The notes below the pieces were generated by a model. It had not been told where the DNA came from and did not search any database. It saw only the letters and a program-made list of their open reading frames with translations. Below are positions 27,301 to 34,058 of a stretch of DNA of 60,827 nt, piece by piece (positions within the stretch are counted from its first letter, which is position 1; every line of letters begins with the position of its first letter). A program made the translations under genes and the position numbers. Source of the stretch: a virus; IMG/VR virus record IMGVR_UViG_3300032954_000013, positions 1 through 60,827 of that record; one strand, written 5' to 3'.

Positions 27301-27718
27301 CAATATCCTGAACGCAATCGACGGTAACGACACGACGTTCGCAACTCTTTCGGCGACCGGAAACGGCAGTTCCAATCAAGCAGGATTGGATTTTACGATC
27401 CCGCCAGGCATTGCACGGCGCTATCAATCGATGACGATCGAGATCGTGTATTCCGTGCCCACCAATTCCTTGAACGCGTCACCAGCCCGCACCTGCGCCA
27501 GCCTGGCAGCATTCGGGCCAACCGGATCAGCGCTTGGCGGCGATCTCATTGCAGCTGGCTCAGGTGCTATCACCAAGCGGATTTCGACAATCACGATACC
27601 ACTTGGAACGAATGTCGGTGCTGTAAGCATTAATCCGGGGATCAATTTGAATTCAAGCTCGACATCCGGCAGCATTACCCTTCAAATTTACGAAGTGAGA
27701 ATAAAGGCCATCGAATGA
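24359..27718 (+). CDS. Tail tip / host specificity protein
   Basis: 1119 residues. The N-terminus (LNHIPITQSVQAVALPIVLGQDRIEMFLLWYG) and the central DRFNRVAIDWVVRSNSYNHDILYEEDL region resemble tip proteins of the J/gp15 type. Two beta modules of the tail-tube kind lie at about residues 155-200 (GVYTFGAAMAGKTVTVSYTY) and 215-280 (DLGVAYD ... GVYTFAAADANKAVTISYEW). A tyrosine run (YYYYYYD) links them. The C-terminal 250 residues are Ser/Thr/Gly-rich and likely bind the receptor. It ends in ATGA overlap with the next gene. Confidence 0.8.
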   Translation: MFGMGGQKITRLNHIPITQSVQAVALPIVLGQDRIEMFLLWYGNFKSKNAGGKKGGSGKGLGAKGQGYTYTASVQAALCQGPSSGIVSVWGSNGKFIQQTASENYTVPGGGGSYTSANAALFANDAGVGVQTSYSQAVNDYGSPGPTTLSGTYLVPLTAVSSSPGLNQYSINPSTGVYTFGAAMAGKTVTVSYTYYYYYYDTEETDIIPSTGPYQITVTNAANFKADLGVAYDPSGIALTKISSGTPASGQYKVSSGVYTFAAADANKAVTISYEWQNQTTEPNAPNTLGYTFFSGTLGQSVWPFLTSNFPGAALGYSQIAHVDFQTLYLGEAATVPPLTFEMMGRDQYGSGIVDCNPADCILDMLTSTDAGIGAGSPLTFPPAYVGSLSQARKCWSAYSFFISNAYKNQQDAQSVLAAWLEAGQVGAFWSEGVLKFVPYADTSAAGNGQIYVANTQPIVQLDDSDFIAGENEDPIKITEKEAPDRFNRVAIDWVVRSNSYNHDILYEEDLSDIQANGLRQEGPTTYEFIKTLAAAQYAASTRVKRLVYIYRQYAFNLSWIYSYLEPMDIVLIADPRLWGSYIPVRIISIEDDPKNGLAITAENFPWGTATASLFTKQTVTPSFPLQGGQDPGSINPPIIFEAPNRITGAAPGASAQAGYYLGFGICGANPANWGGCNVWMSEDGNTYKYAGTVYYPSRMGVLTANFPSGSDPDTVNTCSVDLSESSANLTSASTADADADRTLCLVDNELISYSTATLVAGSLYNLTTYIRRGQMTTAIAAHTTGAPFLRLDDSVFYWQYDATMIGKTLYFKFTSFNTLTQMEQELSQVTAYTITPSGNSIGLLTPAHSSYRPLTNPLTGHDAGSSATINVAAFTMRVPGQDISENSGSITGLAYNTLYYVYFDDPNFTGGTVSYQATTAKETALDVAARLFVGSIQTPLAGALDTTGNGDGGSGAQSGMMNVLSPSTVTSSLVGNGSASNILNAIDGNDTTFATLSATGNGSSNQAGLDFTIPPGIARRYQSMTIEIVYSVPTNSLNASPARTCASLAAFGPTGSALGGDLIAAGSGAITKRISTITIPLGTNVGAVSINPGINLNSSSTSGSITLQIYEVRIKAIE

Positions 27719-28017
27719 AAACTGTCACGAAGAAGATCAACGACAAGGAAGTCGCGATTGAGATTCACCGATTGCCGTTGCAACCAGGCATGCCTTACTC
27801 GCAAAAGATCGTGGCGAGGCACGGAGATCACAAACTCGAACATGTCGTCACTCATGACCCGGCAAACTTCAAGGCCGAGGACGCCCGGAGGCACATTGAG
27901 GGGATAGTCTATCAACTGGCGGCGAAAGTAGCGGCGATGGGCGACATCGCTGACTTTCTCGATGATTACCACCACGAGTCTAAAAACAATTCTGAGCACG
28001 GGCCGATTGAACCTTGA
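27715..28017 (+). CDS. Hypothetical protein after the tip gene
   Basis: 100 residues in ATGA overlap with the tip protein gene. Mixed alpha/beta, charged, with a C-terminal helix and a His/Asp-rich tail. Its 3' end is antisense to the end of the minus-strand gene at 27980. No family recognised. Confidence 0.7.
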   Translation: MKTVTKKINDKEVAIEIHRLPLQPGMPYSQKIVARHGDHKLEHVVTHDPANFKAEDARRHIEGIVYQLAAKVAAMGDIADFLDDYHHESKNNSEHGPIEP

Positions 28018-28393
28018 TGCCTGCGTTACAGGCCGCCATTCTCGCATGTTCGAAGATCACATAGCCGAGATAGGCTCGTCCCGTCCACCGAACAAAGGAA
28101 TGGCGATTCCTCTCTGTATAGTAGAAAAGCGCCGACTGGCCCGCAAAAAATCCCAGATTGATTCCAGCCTGCCTTGCCGGCGACGGATACTTTCCGAAAA
28201 TCGGATTGTTCTCCCAGCCGCCGCGATTGAGCAGTTGCCGCGTCGTGATCGCATCTGCTGCCGTTGATGCCGCCAGCAGCGAAACGCCGATCCGAAAAGA
28301 CTTCGAAGGCGCACGCTTGACGGGTTCTACCTGTGCAAGCACGGAACCCGAAAACAGCAGGATGAATACTGCGGCCATGATGATTCGTTTCAT
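27980..28393 (-). CDS. Secreted or membrane protein (minus-strand insert)
   Basis: 137 residues. The N-terminus is a signal peptide (MKRIIMAAVFILLFSGSVLAQ), followed by a domain with two more hydrophobic helices (VSLLAASTAADAITT and INLGFFAGQSALFYYTE), so it is probably a periplasmic or inner-membrane protein. Together with the gene at 28390 it forms a two-gene minus-strand operon inside the + strand late region, coupled by ATGA. Host-derived moron genes that alter the infected cell's envelope are often placed like this; the function here is unknown. Confidence 0.7.
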   Translation of the reverse strand: MKRIIMAAVFILLFSGSVLAQVEPVKRAPSKSFRIGVSLLAASTAADAITTRQLLNRGGWENNPIFGKYPSPARQAGINLGFFAGQSALFYYTERNRHSFVRWTGRAYLGYVIFEHARMAACNAGIKVQSARAQNCF

Positions 28394-28533
28394 GACTTCG
28401 TTCCTTTTTTCGGCCTTCCTCCAAGCTTTCCGTTGCGCGCCGCCGCTTCAGCCTTCGCCTTGGACTTCGTTTCTCCGAGGCAGGCCGGGCAGCGAAGCGT
28501 GACGTGTGGATGCTTGGGGCATTTCACATCCAT
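28390..28533 (-). CDS. Small zinc-binding, RNA/DNA-binding-like protein
   Basis: 47 residues from the ATG at 28533; an upstream in-frame start at 28695 would run into the fibre gene's promoter region. CPKH followed by CPAC suggests one zinc site; the C-terminal ARNGKLGGRPKKG is a basic motif seen in small phage and plasmid proteins. First gene of the minus-strand pair with 27980. Confidence 0.55.
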   Translation of the reverse strand: MDVKCPKHPHVTLRCPACLGETKSKAKAEAAARNGKLGGRPKKGTKS

Positions 28534-28569
28534 AGAATAGCCAACAGTTAGGTTTTTGTCCAGCCTGAA

Positions 28570-28592
28570 AAGATATAGAAACGCTTCTGAGG
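28570..28592 (+). promoter_or_regulatory. Late repeat element, copy at the fibre operon
   Basis: AAGATATAGAAACGCTTCTGAGG, with the GAGG five bases before ATG 28598. It follows a minus-strand gene pair, so the fibre genes need a new promoter here, which supports a transcriptional role for the element. Confidence 0.65.
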
Positions 28593-28597
28593 CCCGC

Positions 28598-31500
28598 ATG
28601 AGAAGAACCCTGCTTGGTTTGGCGGCGCTCGTTCTCCTGCTCGCCGCCCCGATCGCACTGGCGCAAGGCCCTTCGCTTACAACGGTTTCGGCCACCCTCT
28701 ACGCGTCAAACGGCCAGCCGCCAAGCGGAACAATCACAATTTCAACGCCGATACCATTCATTTCCGCAGATGGCTACCCGATCCCCGCGCATACGAACGT
28801 GACGGTGCCGGTCACGAACGGCGCCTTCAGCGTCAAGTTGGTTCCGACTGTGGCAGGGACTCCAGGCGGAGCATACTACATCGCCGGCTACAACCTTCCG
28901 AACGGGAGCTATACCGAATACTGGGTGGTTCCCGCGTCTGCGGTTCCGGTCGGACTCGCGCAGATCCGCGCGCCAGCCCCTCCAGTTCCGAGCATTTCAG
29001 TTCCATTCGCGCAACTCATACCGCCGCTTAATTGCGTGAATCAAACTCCGGAATGGACATCATCTGGCTGGGTCTGCATCACTTCGGGAAGCATCTTTCA
29101 GAGCTTTCAGCTTGGCTCGAATGCTCCGATCAGCGGCGCCGGGAATTATCTCCAGATCACAGGAAGTTCCCCGATTGTCATCGGGACGATGACGGGCCTT
29201 GGCACGATGGCATCCCCTTACGTCGTGCCAATCACTTGCCCGAGTTGCGGGGCGGGCGGCATGGTCTATCCGTCTGCCGGAATCGCCAATTCCACGGGTT
29301 CTGCGTGGGGCACATCCTACCAAGTCGGCACATCGGCGAATGACCTCGTGCAACTCAATTCCAGTGCCCAGCTGCCTCCCGTCAGTGCCGCGCTCCTCAC
29401 GAACTTCCCGACGCTGCCCTATTACGCGAATGTCCAGGCGAACGGTGGGGCGTTGCAGCAGGCAGCTACGCTCAATATCATCGCCGGCCCGAATATGACT
29501 GTCGCTTGCCCCACGTCGGGTGGCGTGACGAATTGCACGCTCAGTTCCACTTCCACCGCTTCGACAGCTTGGAGCGCATTGACGCCGGCAACGAACAGCG
29601 CTGCGGGAACTTTCCTTTCGACCGGCAATGCCTGGGATTTCTCGGCAGCCACTTCATTCAGCGTCCCGACTGTGGGTCTCACATTCCCCGGCTCGACGAG
29701 CGGCAGCGTGATTGTGGCCGCCCCAGCGGTCGCCGGCTCGCAGACGATTGCGTGGCCCGCAGGCTCCGGCACGGTCGCGGTCGGAGCTTCTCCACCGCTC
29801 GCCGAAAGTGCGGCTGGAGTAATTTCATGCCCCGGATGCGCGACGACGACTAACGGCGGTCCGCTTTCGGCCAGTTCGCCGATCACGATCAGCGCCGCCG
29901 GACTCATCGCCTGCGCCAGTTGCAATGTCTCAAATGCCACGGTATCAAGCGTGGGCCTCGCGACGAACGCCGGATGGTTCACGGTCACGAATTCCCCAGT
30001 GACCACGACGGGGAATCTCACTTTCAATCTCACAACCGGCCTCACCGGGAATGAAGTTCTCGCGACTCCCAATGGCTCAAGCGGCGTCATCGCACTCCGC
30101 GCGCTGGTCGGCGCCGATATTCCTGCGATCAATCTGGCCGCGAGTGGCAACGGCGGCGTGACCGGAAACCTCCCTTATTCCCAACTCTCCGGCGCACCGA
30201 CGCTCTACTATCAAACGATTCAGGCGAACGGATCAGCGCAGACGCAAGAGTTGACTGTCAATTATGCGGCCGGATCGAACATGACGATTACGCCGTCACT
30301 CGTGGGCGGCGTAACGACTCTCACCTTCACGGCGAGCACTACAGCTTCGACGGCATGGAGTGCAATCACTCCCGCCACAAATTCGAACGCAGGCACATTC
30401 ACGGCGAGCGGTAACTCATGGGTGTTCTCGGGCGCGAGCGCTTTCACGCTGCCAACTGTGGGCGCGATCTTCCCTGGCTCGACGAGCGGAAACATCACGC
30501 TTATCGCCACAGCCATCGCAGGCACGAACACGATTACCTTGCCAGCCGGGACCGGAACGGTCGCCATCTCCGCATCATCACCGATCACTTTGAGCGCAAC
30601 CGGACAGATCGCCTGCGCGACGTGCAACACGTCCAATGCGACGGTTTCAAGCGTCTCGATTGGCAACCTCTCGCCCCTATTCACCGCGAGTGTGGCGAAT
30701 TCAACCACCACTCCCACGATCTCGTTCACGCTGTCGAATGCGGCGCAAAATTCCGTTTTTGCCGGTCCCGCATCGGGCGGGGCTGGCGCTCCGAGCTTTC
30801 AGACGGCGCCAACATTCAGCGCCGCGAACCTGACGAACTTTCCGGTATTCGGATATTCGAATGGCGGCACCGGGGCGACGAGCTACACGACGAATTGCCT
30901 GCTTGAGGCAGGCGCATCGGCGTTCGCCTGCTCGCATCTCTCCGATAACGGCACGCTGATTTCGGCGACCGAGGGGCTTTCCATCGCTCCGACATCGACT
31001 TCACAGGTCGGCCTCATCGTCAACAATCCATCAAGCACGACCGCCGACATCGCCGATTTCGAAGTGAACGGCTCCATCGTCGCCAAAATCGACAAGAACG
31101 GCAATATCTACGCGGCAGTCGGAAGCAGTGTCGCTGGCCAAACCGTTCTCGCGTTCGGGACTGCGGCGAGTGCGCCATCGAGTGCCATCGGGATCACGGT
31201 TCCTACCAGCGGCACGGCGTATCAGATCGTGCTCCCCGGCGCGCAGCCGAGCGGAAGCAATACCTTCCTGTCTTGCACGTCGGCGAATCCGGCAGTCTGC
31301 AGTTGGGCTGCGGGAGGCGGAGTCACCAGTGTTTCCAACAGCGACGGCACGCTCACGATCTCGCCGACCACCGGAGCAGTCGTGGCTTCGCTCGCGCTCG
31401 GACACGCGAATACCTGGACCGCCGCGCAAACATTCCCCAACATCGTCTTCACAGGAAGCGCTTCCTACGCTCCGACTGCGGCGGGAGTTTTAGGCTACGA

Positions 31501-32395
31501 CACGACCAACAACCGTTATGTCGGAGGCAACGGCACAAACACTTCCTTTCTGACGTGGATCACCGCCGCGCCGACGACGGGCCACCTGGCGACATGGAGC
31601 GGCACGCTCGGACAATTGACGGACGGCGGAGCCGTTCCGACAGGTATGACCTATCCAAGCGGCAGCGGCTTTGCCATCGTCTCGGGCGGTGCAAGCTGGG
31701 GAACAACCCTGGCGATTCCGCTGCCCGTCGCTGATGGCGGCACGGGCACGGCGAGTCCGGGACTTGTGGCCGGTAGCGGCATTAGCATCACGGGAACCTG
31801 GCCGAATCAGACGGTCACGAACACGGGCGGCGGCGGAGGGGGCGGTCAGACCGATCACCCGATCACCACGACAACGGTGCCTCGTGTTTATGGCTTGTCC
31901 ACAACCGCAGCGGTGACGGTTGCCAACACGGTAAGCGCCACGACGATCATCGGCGCGTCGTTCCAGGGCAGCAATGCGATTCCAGCCGGAGCCATGCTGC
32001 CCAACGGACCGGGCACGAAGACGATGAGATACCACGCCTCGGGAGTCATGGGCACGGCGAGCTCGCCACCGACGCTTACCGTGACAGTGCTTCTTGGCGG
32101 CCAAACGCTTTCTTCGATTTCCGTTCCCGTCGTCGGCAGCCTTTCAAGCGATCCATGGGAAATGGACTATTATTTCACGGTCACGGGAATCGGTTCGGCA
32201 CAAGCTGGGGGCTGCGTTCGATTCATCGGCGCCGCCGGCGCTTTTCTGGCCGGGTGTGCGTCAAATGCCAGCATAACCGGTTTGAATTTTGGCGCGAACC
32301 AGACCTTTGACGTGCAAGTGACCTGGGGCACGGCGAGCTCGTCGAATACGATCACTTCCAACCAATCCGTACTCAGTCAGGAGCAGAGTCTATGA
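28598..32395 (+). CDS. Large tail fibre with Sec signal peptide
   Basis: 1265 residues from ATG 28598. It begins with a textbook signal peptide (MRRTLLGLAALVLLLAAPIALAQ). The body is Ser/Thr/Gly/Ala-rich beta sequence with few charges, as in phage fibres, and includes the VADGGTGTASPG motif near residue 1045. Two degenerate tandem units (29413-30060 and 30203-30760) each contain a STASTAWSAxTPATN motif, a CxxC pair and a VSSV repeat. A glycine run (GGGGGG) precedes a more globular C-terminal domain of about 170 residues. Receptor binding is likely; the signal peptide is unexplained for a virion protein. Confidence 0.8.
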   Translation: MRRTLLGLAALVLLLAAPIALAQGPSLTTVSATLYASNGQPPSGTITISTPIPFISADGYPIPAHTNVTVPVTNGAFSVKLVPTVAGTPGGAYYIAGYNLPNGSYTEYWVVPASAVPVGLAQIRAPAPPVPSISVPFAQLIPPLNCVNQTPEWTSSGWVCITSGSIFQSFQLGSNAPISGAGNYLQITGSSPIVIGTMTGLGTMASPYVVPITCPSCGAGGMVYPSAGIANSTGSAWGTSYQVGTSANDLVQLNSSAQLPPVSAALLTNFPTLPYYANVQANGGALQQAATLNIIAGPNMTVACPTSGGVTNCTLSSTSTASTAWSALTPATNSAAGTFLSTGNAWDFSAATSFSVPTVGLTFPGSTSGSVIVAAPAVAGSQTIAWPAGSGTVAVGASPPLAESAAGVISCPGCATTTNGGPLSASSPITISAAGLIACASCNVSNATVSSVGLATNAGWFTVTNSPVTTTGNLTFNLTTGLTGNEVLATPNGSSGVIALRALVGADIPAINLAASGNGGVTGNLPYSQLSGAPTLYYQTIQANGSAQTQELTVNYAAGSNMTITPSLVGGVTTLTFTASTTASTAWSAITPATNSNAGTFTASGNSWVFSGASAFTLPTVGAIFPGSTSGNITLIATAIAGTNTITLPAGTGTVAISASSPITLSATGQIACATCNTSNATVSSVSIGNLSPLFTASVANSTTTPTISFTLSNAAQNSVFAGPASGGAGAPSFQTAPTFSAANLTNFPVFGYSNGGTGATSYTTNCLLEAGASAFACSHLSDNGTLISATEGLSIAPTSTSQVGLIVNNPSSTTADIADFEVNGSIVAKIDKNGNIYAAVGSSVAGQTVLAFGTAASAPSSAIGITVPTSGTAYQIVLPGAQPSGSNTFLSCTSANPAVCSWAAGGGVTSVSNSDGTLTISPTTGAVVASLALGHANTWTAAQTFPNIVFTGSASYAPTAAGVLGYDTTNNRYVGGNGTNTSFLTWITAAPTTGHLATWSGTLGQLTDGGAVPTGMTYPSGSGFAIVSGGASWGTTLAIPLPVADGGTGTASPGLVAGSGISITGTWPNQTVTNTGGGGGGGQTDHPITTTTVPRVYGLSTTAAVTVANTVSATTIIGASFQGSNAIPAGAMLPNGPGTKTMRYHASGVMGTASSPPTLTVTVLLGGQTLSSISVPVVGSLSSDPWEMDYYFTVTGIGSAQAGGCVRFIGAAGAFLAGCASNASITGLNFGANQTFDVQVTWGTASSSNTITSNQSVLSQEQSL
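29413..30760 (+). repeat. Tandem degenerate repeat inside the fibre gene
   Basis: Two units about 790 bp apart encode matching blocks: YYANVQANG / YYQTIQANG, TAWSALTPATN / TAWSAITPATN, TFPGSTSGS / IFPGSTSGN, and C(A/N)xCNxSNATVSSV. DNA identity is moderate, so the duplication is old. Confidence 0.7.
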
Positions 32396-33306
32396 GCAAG
32401 CTAAAGTTTTTGCTGCCGATGATTCTCGTCGCGTGCCTCGCATCTGCGGCCCATGGGCAGGGGCAGACGCTTTGCCCGACGAATACGTGGCCGTATCCGA
32501 ACGATCCGGTCACGGGAACCACGCAGTACACGCTCACGAAGATTAATTCGAGCGGCAATGCGGTCATCATGGCGACGACCGACACCGCCGGTTTTGCCGG
32601 TATCGCAATCTATGGAGCCGGGCAATCCGGCAGTGTGTGCCTGGCGAGAATCGGACTCTGGCCGCTCAAGATGTCAAACACCGCGACCGCGCAGCACTAC
32701 GTCCAGATTTCTTCCGGGACCGGGGGCGATGGTGCTGATACGGGAGCGACGACTTATCCGACCAGCGGCGGAGACGTGATTGGGCGCGTTCAGGCCTACG
32801 TGAGCGGCGCAGGGCTTGCGATAGTCGATCTTGGGCCGGAAGTGCAGGCCGTTGGACTTCCCAACGTAACAAACGATGCACAGACCAAAGCGGCCATCGT
32901 TCCCAATACGACTCCCTCGGCCGGGCAGCTTCTTGTCGGCAATGCGGGCGGAACGGCCTACGCGCCAGTCACGATGAGCGGCGATTGCACGATCACAAGC
33001 GCGGGAGCCATGGCCTGCGTTCCCCACGTTGCCGATACCACGATCACGATCGGCACCACGGCCATCAGCGGGAACAGCAAGACGACGGTCGCCACGGTGA
33101 CGATGACCGGCGCAACTACCTCGATGGTGGTTTCGATCTCTCCTTCGGCTGATTACAGCGGCACGACTGGATGGGGGACGACCGGAGGCTTGGTCATCAT
33201 GGCCTGGGTGAGCTCGGCGAACACGGTTAGCTACTACGTCATCAATCAGACGGCGTCAAGCATCACGCCGGGAGCCTCAACGACGTGGAATGTGAGCGTG
33301 CGATGA
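32392..33306 (+). CDS. Fibre-associated secreted protein
   Basis: 304 residues, ATGA overlap with the large fibre gene. Signal peptide MSKLKFLLPMILVACLASAAHGQ; a cysteine soon after could also make a lipid-attached form, but AHG-Q is a good signal peptidase I site. The mature part is beta-rich with a central domain (AGFAGIAIYGAGQSGSV) like those of phage fibre/decoration proteins, and a compact C-terminal domain starting at TTITIGT. Likely a second fibre subunit. Confidence 0.7.
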   Translation: MSKLKFLLPMILVACLASAAHGQGQTLCPTNTWPYPNDPVTGTTQYTLTKINSSGNAVIMATTDTAGFAGIAIYGAGQSGSVCLARIGLWPLKMSNTATAQHYVQISSGTGGDGADTGATTYPTSGGDVIGRVQAYVSGAGLAIVDLGPEVQAVGLPNVTNDAQTKAAIVPNTTPSAGQLLVGNAGGTAYAPVTMSGDCTITSAGAMACVPHVADTTITIGTTAISGNSKTTVATVTMTGATTSMVVSISPSADYSGTTGWGTTGGLVIMAWVSSANTVSYYVINQTASSITPGASTTWNVSVR

Positions 33307-34058
33307 TCCGCAGAATTCTCACTATCGCATTCGCGTTGTCTCTCGTTCCATTTCTTGCTTTCGGACAGAATACCGTCCCGCAAGCAACTGGGGCAATCGC
33401 AGGGAGCGGCGGCGGCACCAATCCCGCATACGTCCAAGGGTCTACCGGCTTTACGGCCAGCGCCACGAATGTCTCGGCTACTCTGTCTGCGGTTGGTGCC
33501 GGTCATGGCCTGTTCGTCTACTGCATGGCACCGTCAAGCGCCTGCGCGGCTCCCACGGCGACAGGGGAGAGCTTCTCGACCTACACGGGAACATCGGGTT
33601 GCCAGGATTTCGGAGGCTACAACGTCCAGTGCTGGCTGGCGACTTCCACGGTTGGAGGGGAGACATCACTTACCTGCAACACGGGCGGCGGCACATCTGC
33701 GATTTTTTGCATCGTGATCGAATTCACAAGGCCGCAGGCGCTCGCCACTCCCAAGGACGCGGGCGGGCACAACAACACCGCCGGATCGACGAATTCCTGG
33801 TCCGTCTCTACCTCCGCTGCCACTACGAACGCCAACGATTTTGTAATTGGATGCTTCGGCTCGGTCAATATCGGCAACAACACCATTACAGTTGGAAGCC
33901 CATTTACCCAGCCCGCCGCCGCTTCGATCTCCAACTCCAGCGGGGAGGCCGCTTGCGGTTATCTCGTGGCGTCTTCCACAGGCACGCAGACCGCGACGGG
34001 TTCAGCGACATCGAACATGACCAATACCAACGGCGTAATTCTGGCGGTAAAGCCGTGA
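33303..34058 (+). CDS. Fibre-associated secreted protein with paired cysteines
   Basis: 251 residues from ATG 33303, ATGA overlap. Signal peptide MIRRILTIAFALSLVPFLAFGQ. The mature chain has nine cysteines (CMAPSSACAA, GCQDFGGYNVQC, TCNTGG, FC, GCFG, ACGYL), enough for several disulfides, which would need export to the periplasm. The fold appears to be a beta sandwich like those in large host surface proteins of soil bacteria. Function unknown. Confidence 0.65.
   Translation: MIRRILTIAFALSLVPFLAFGQNTVPQATGAIAGSGGGTNPAYVQGSTGFTASATNVSATLSAVGAGHGLFVYCMAPSSACAAPTATGESFSTYTGTSGCQDFGGYNVQCWLATSTVGGETSLTCNTGGGTSAIFCIVIEFTRPQALATPKDAGGHNNTAGSTNSWSVSTSAATTNANDFVIGCFGSVNIGNNTITVGSPFTQPAAASISNSSGEAACGYLVASSTGTQTATGSATSNMTNTNGVILAVKP

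Noticed and set aside
32101-32115. Further copies of the late repeat element (for example CCAAACGCTTTC)
   Set aside because: Only the AAACGCTT part matches; the AGATAT half is missing and the site is within coding sequence.
33599-34054. Upstream extension of the beta-helix fibre ORF
   Set aside because: The extension is an out-of-frame reading of the preceding secreted-protein gene, and the coupled GTG or the signal-peptide ATG is a better start.
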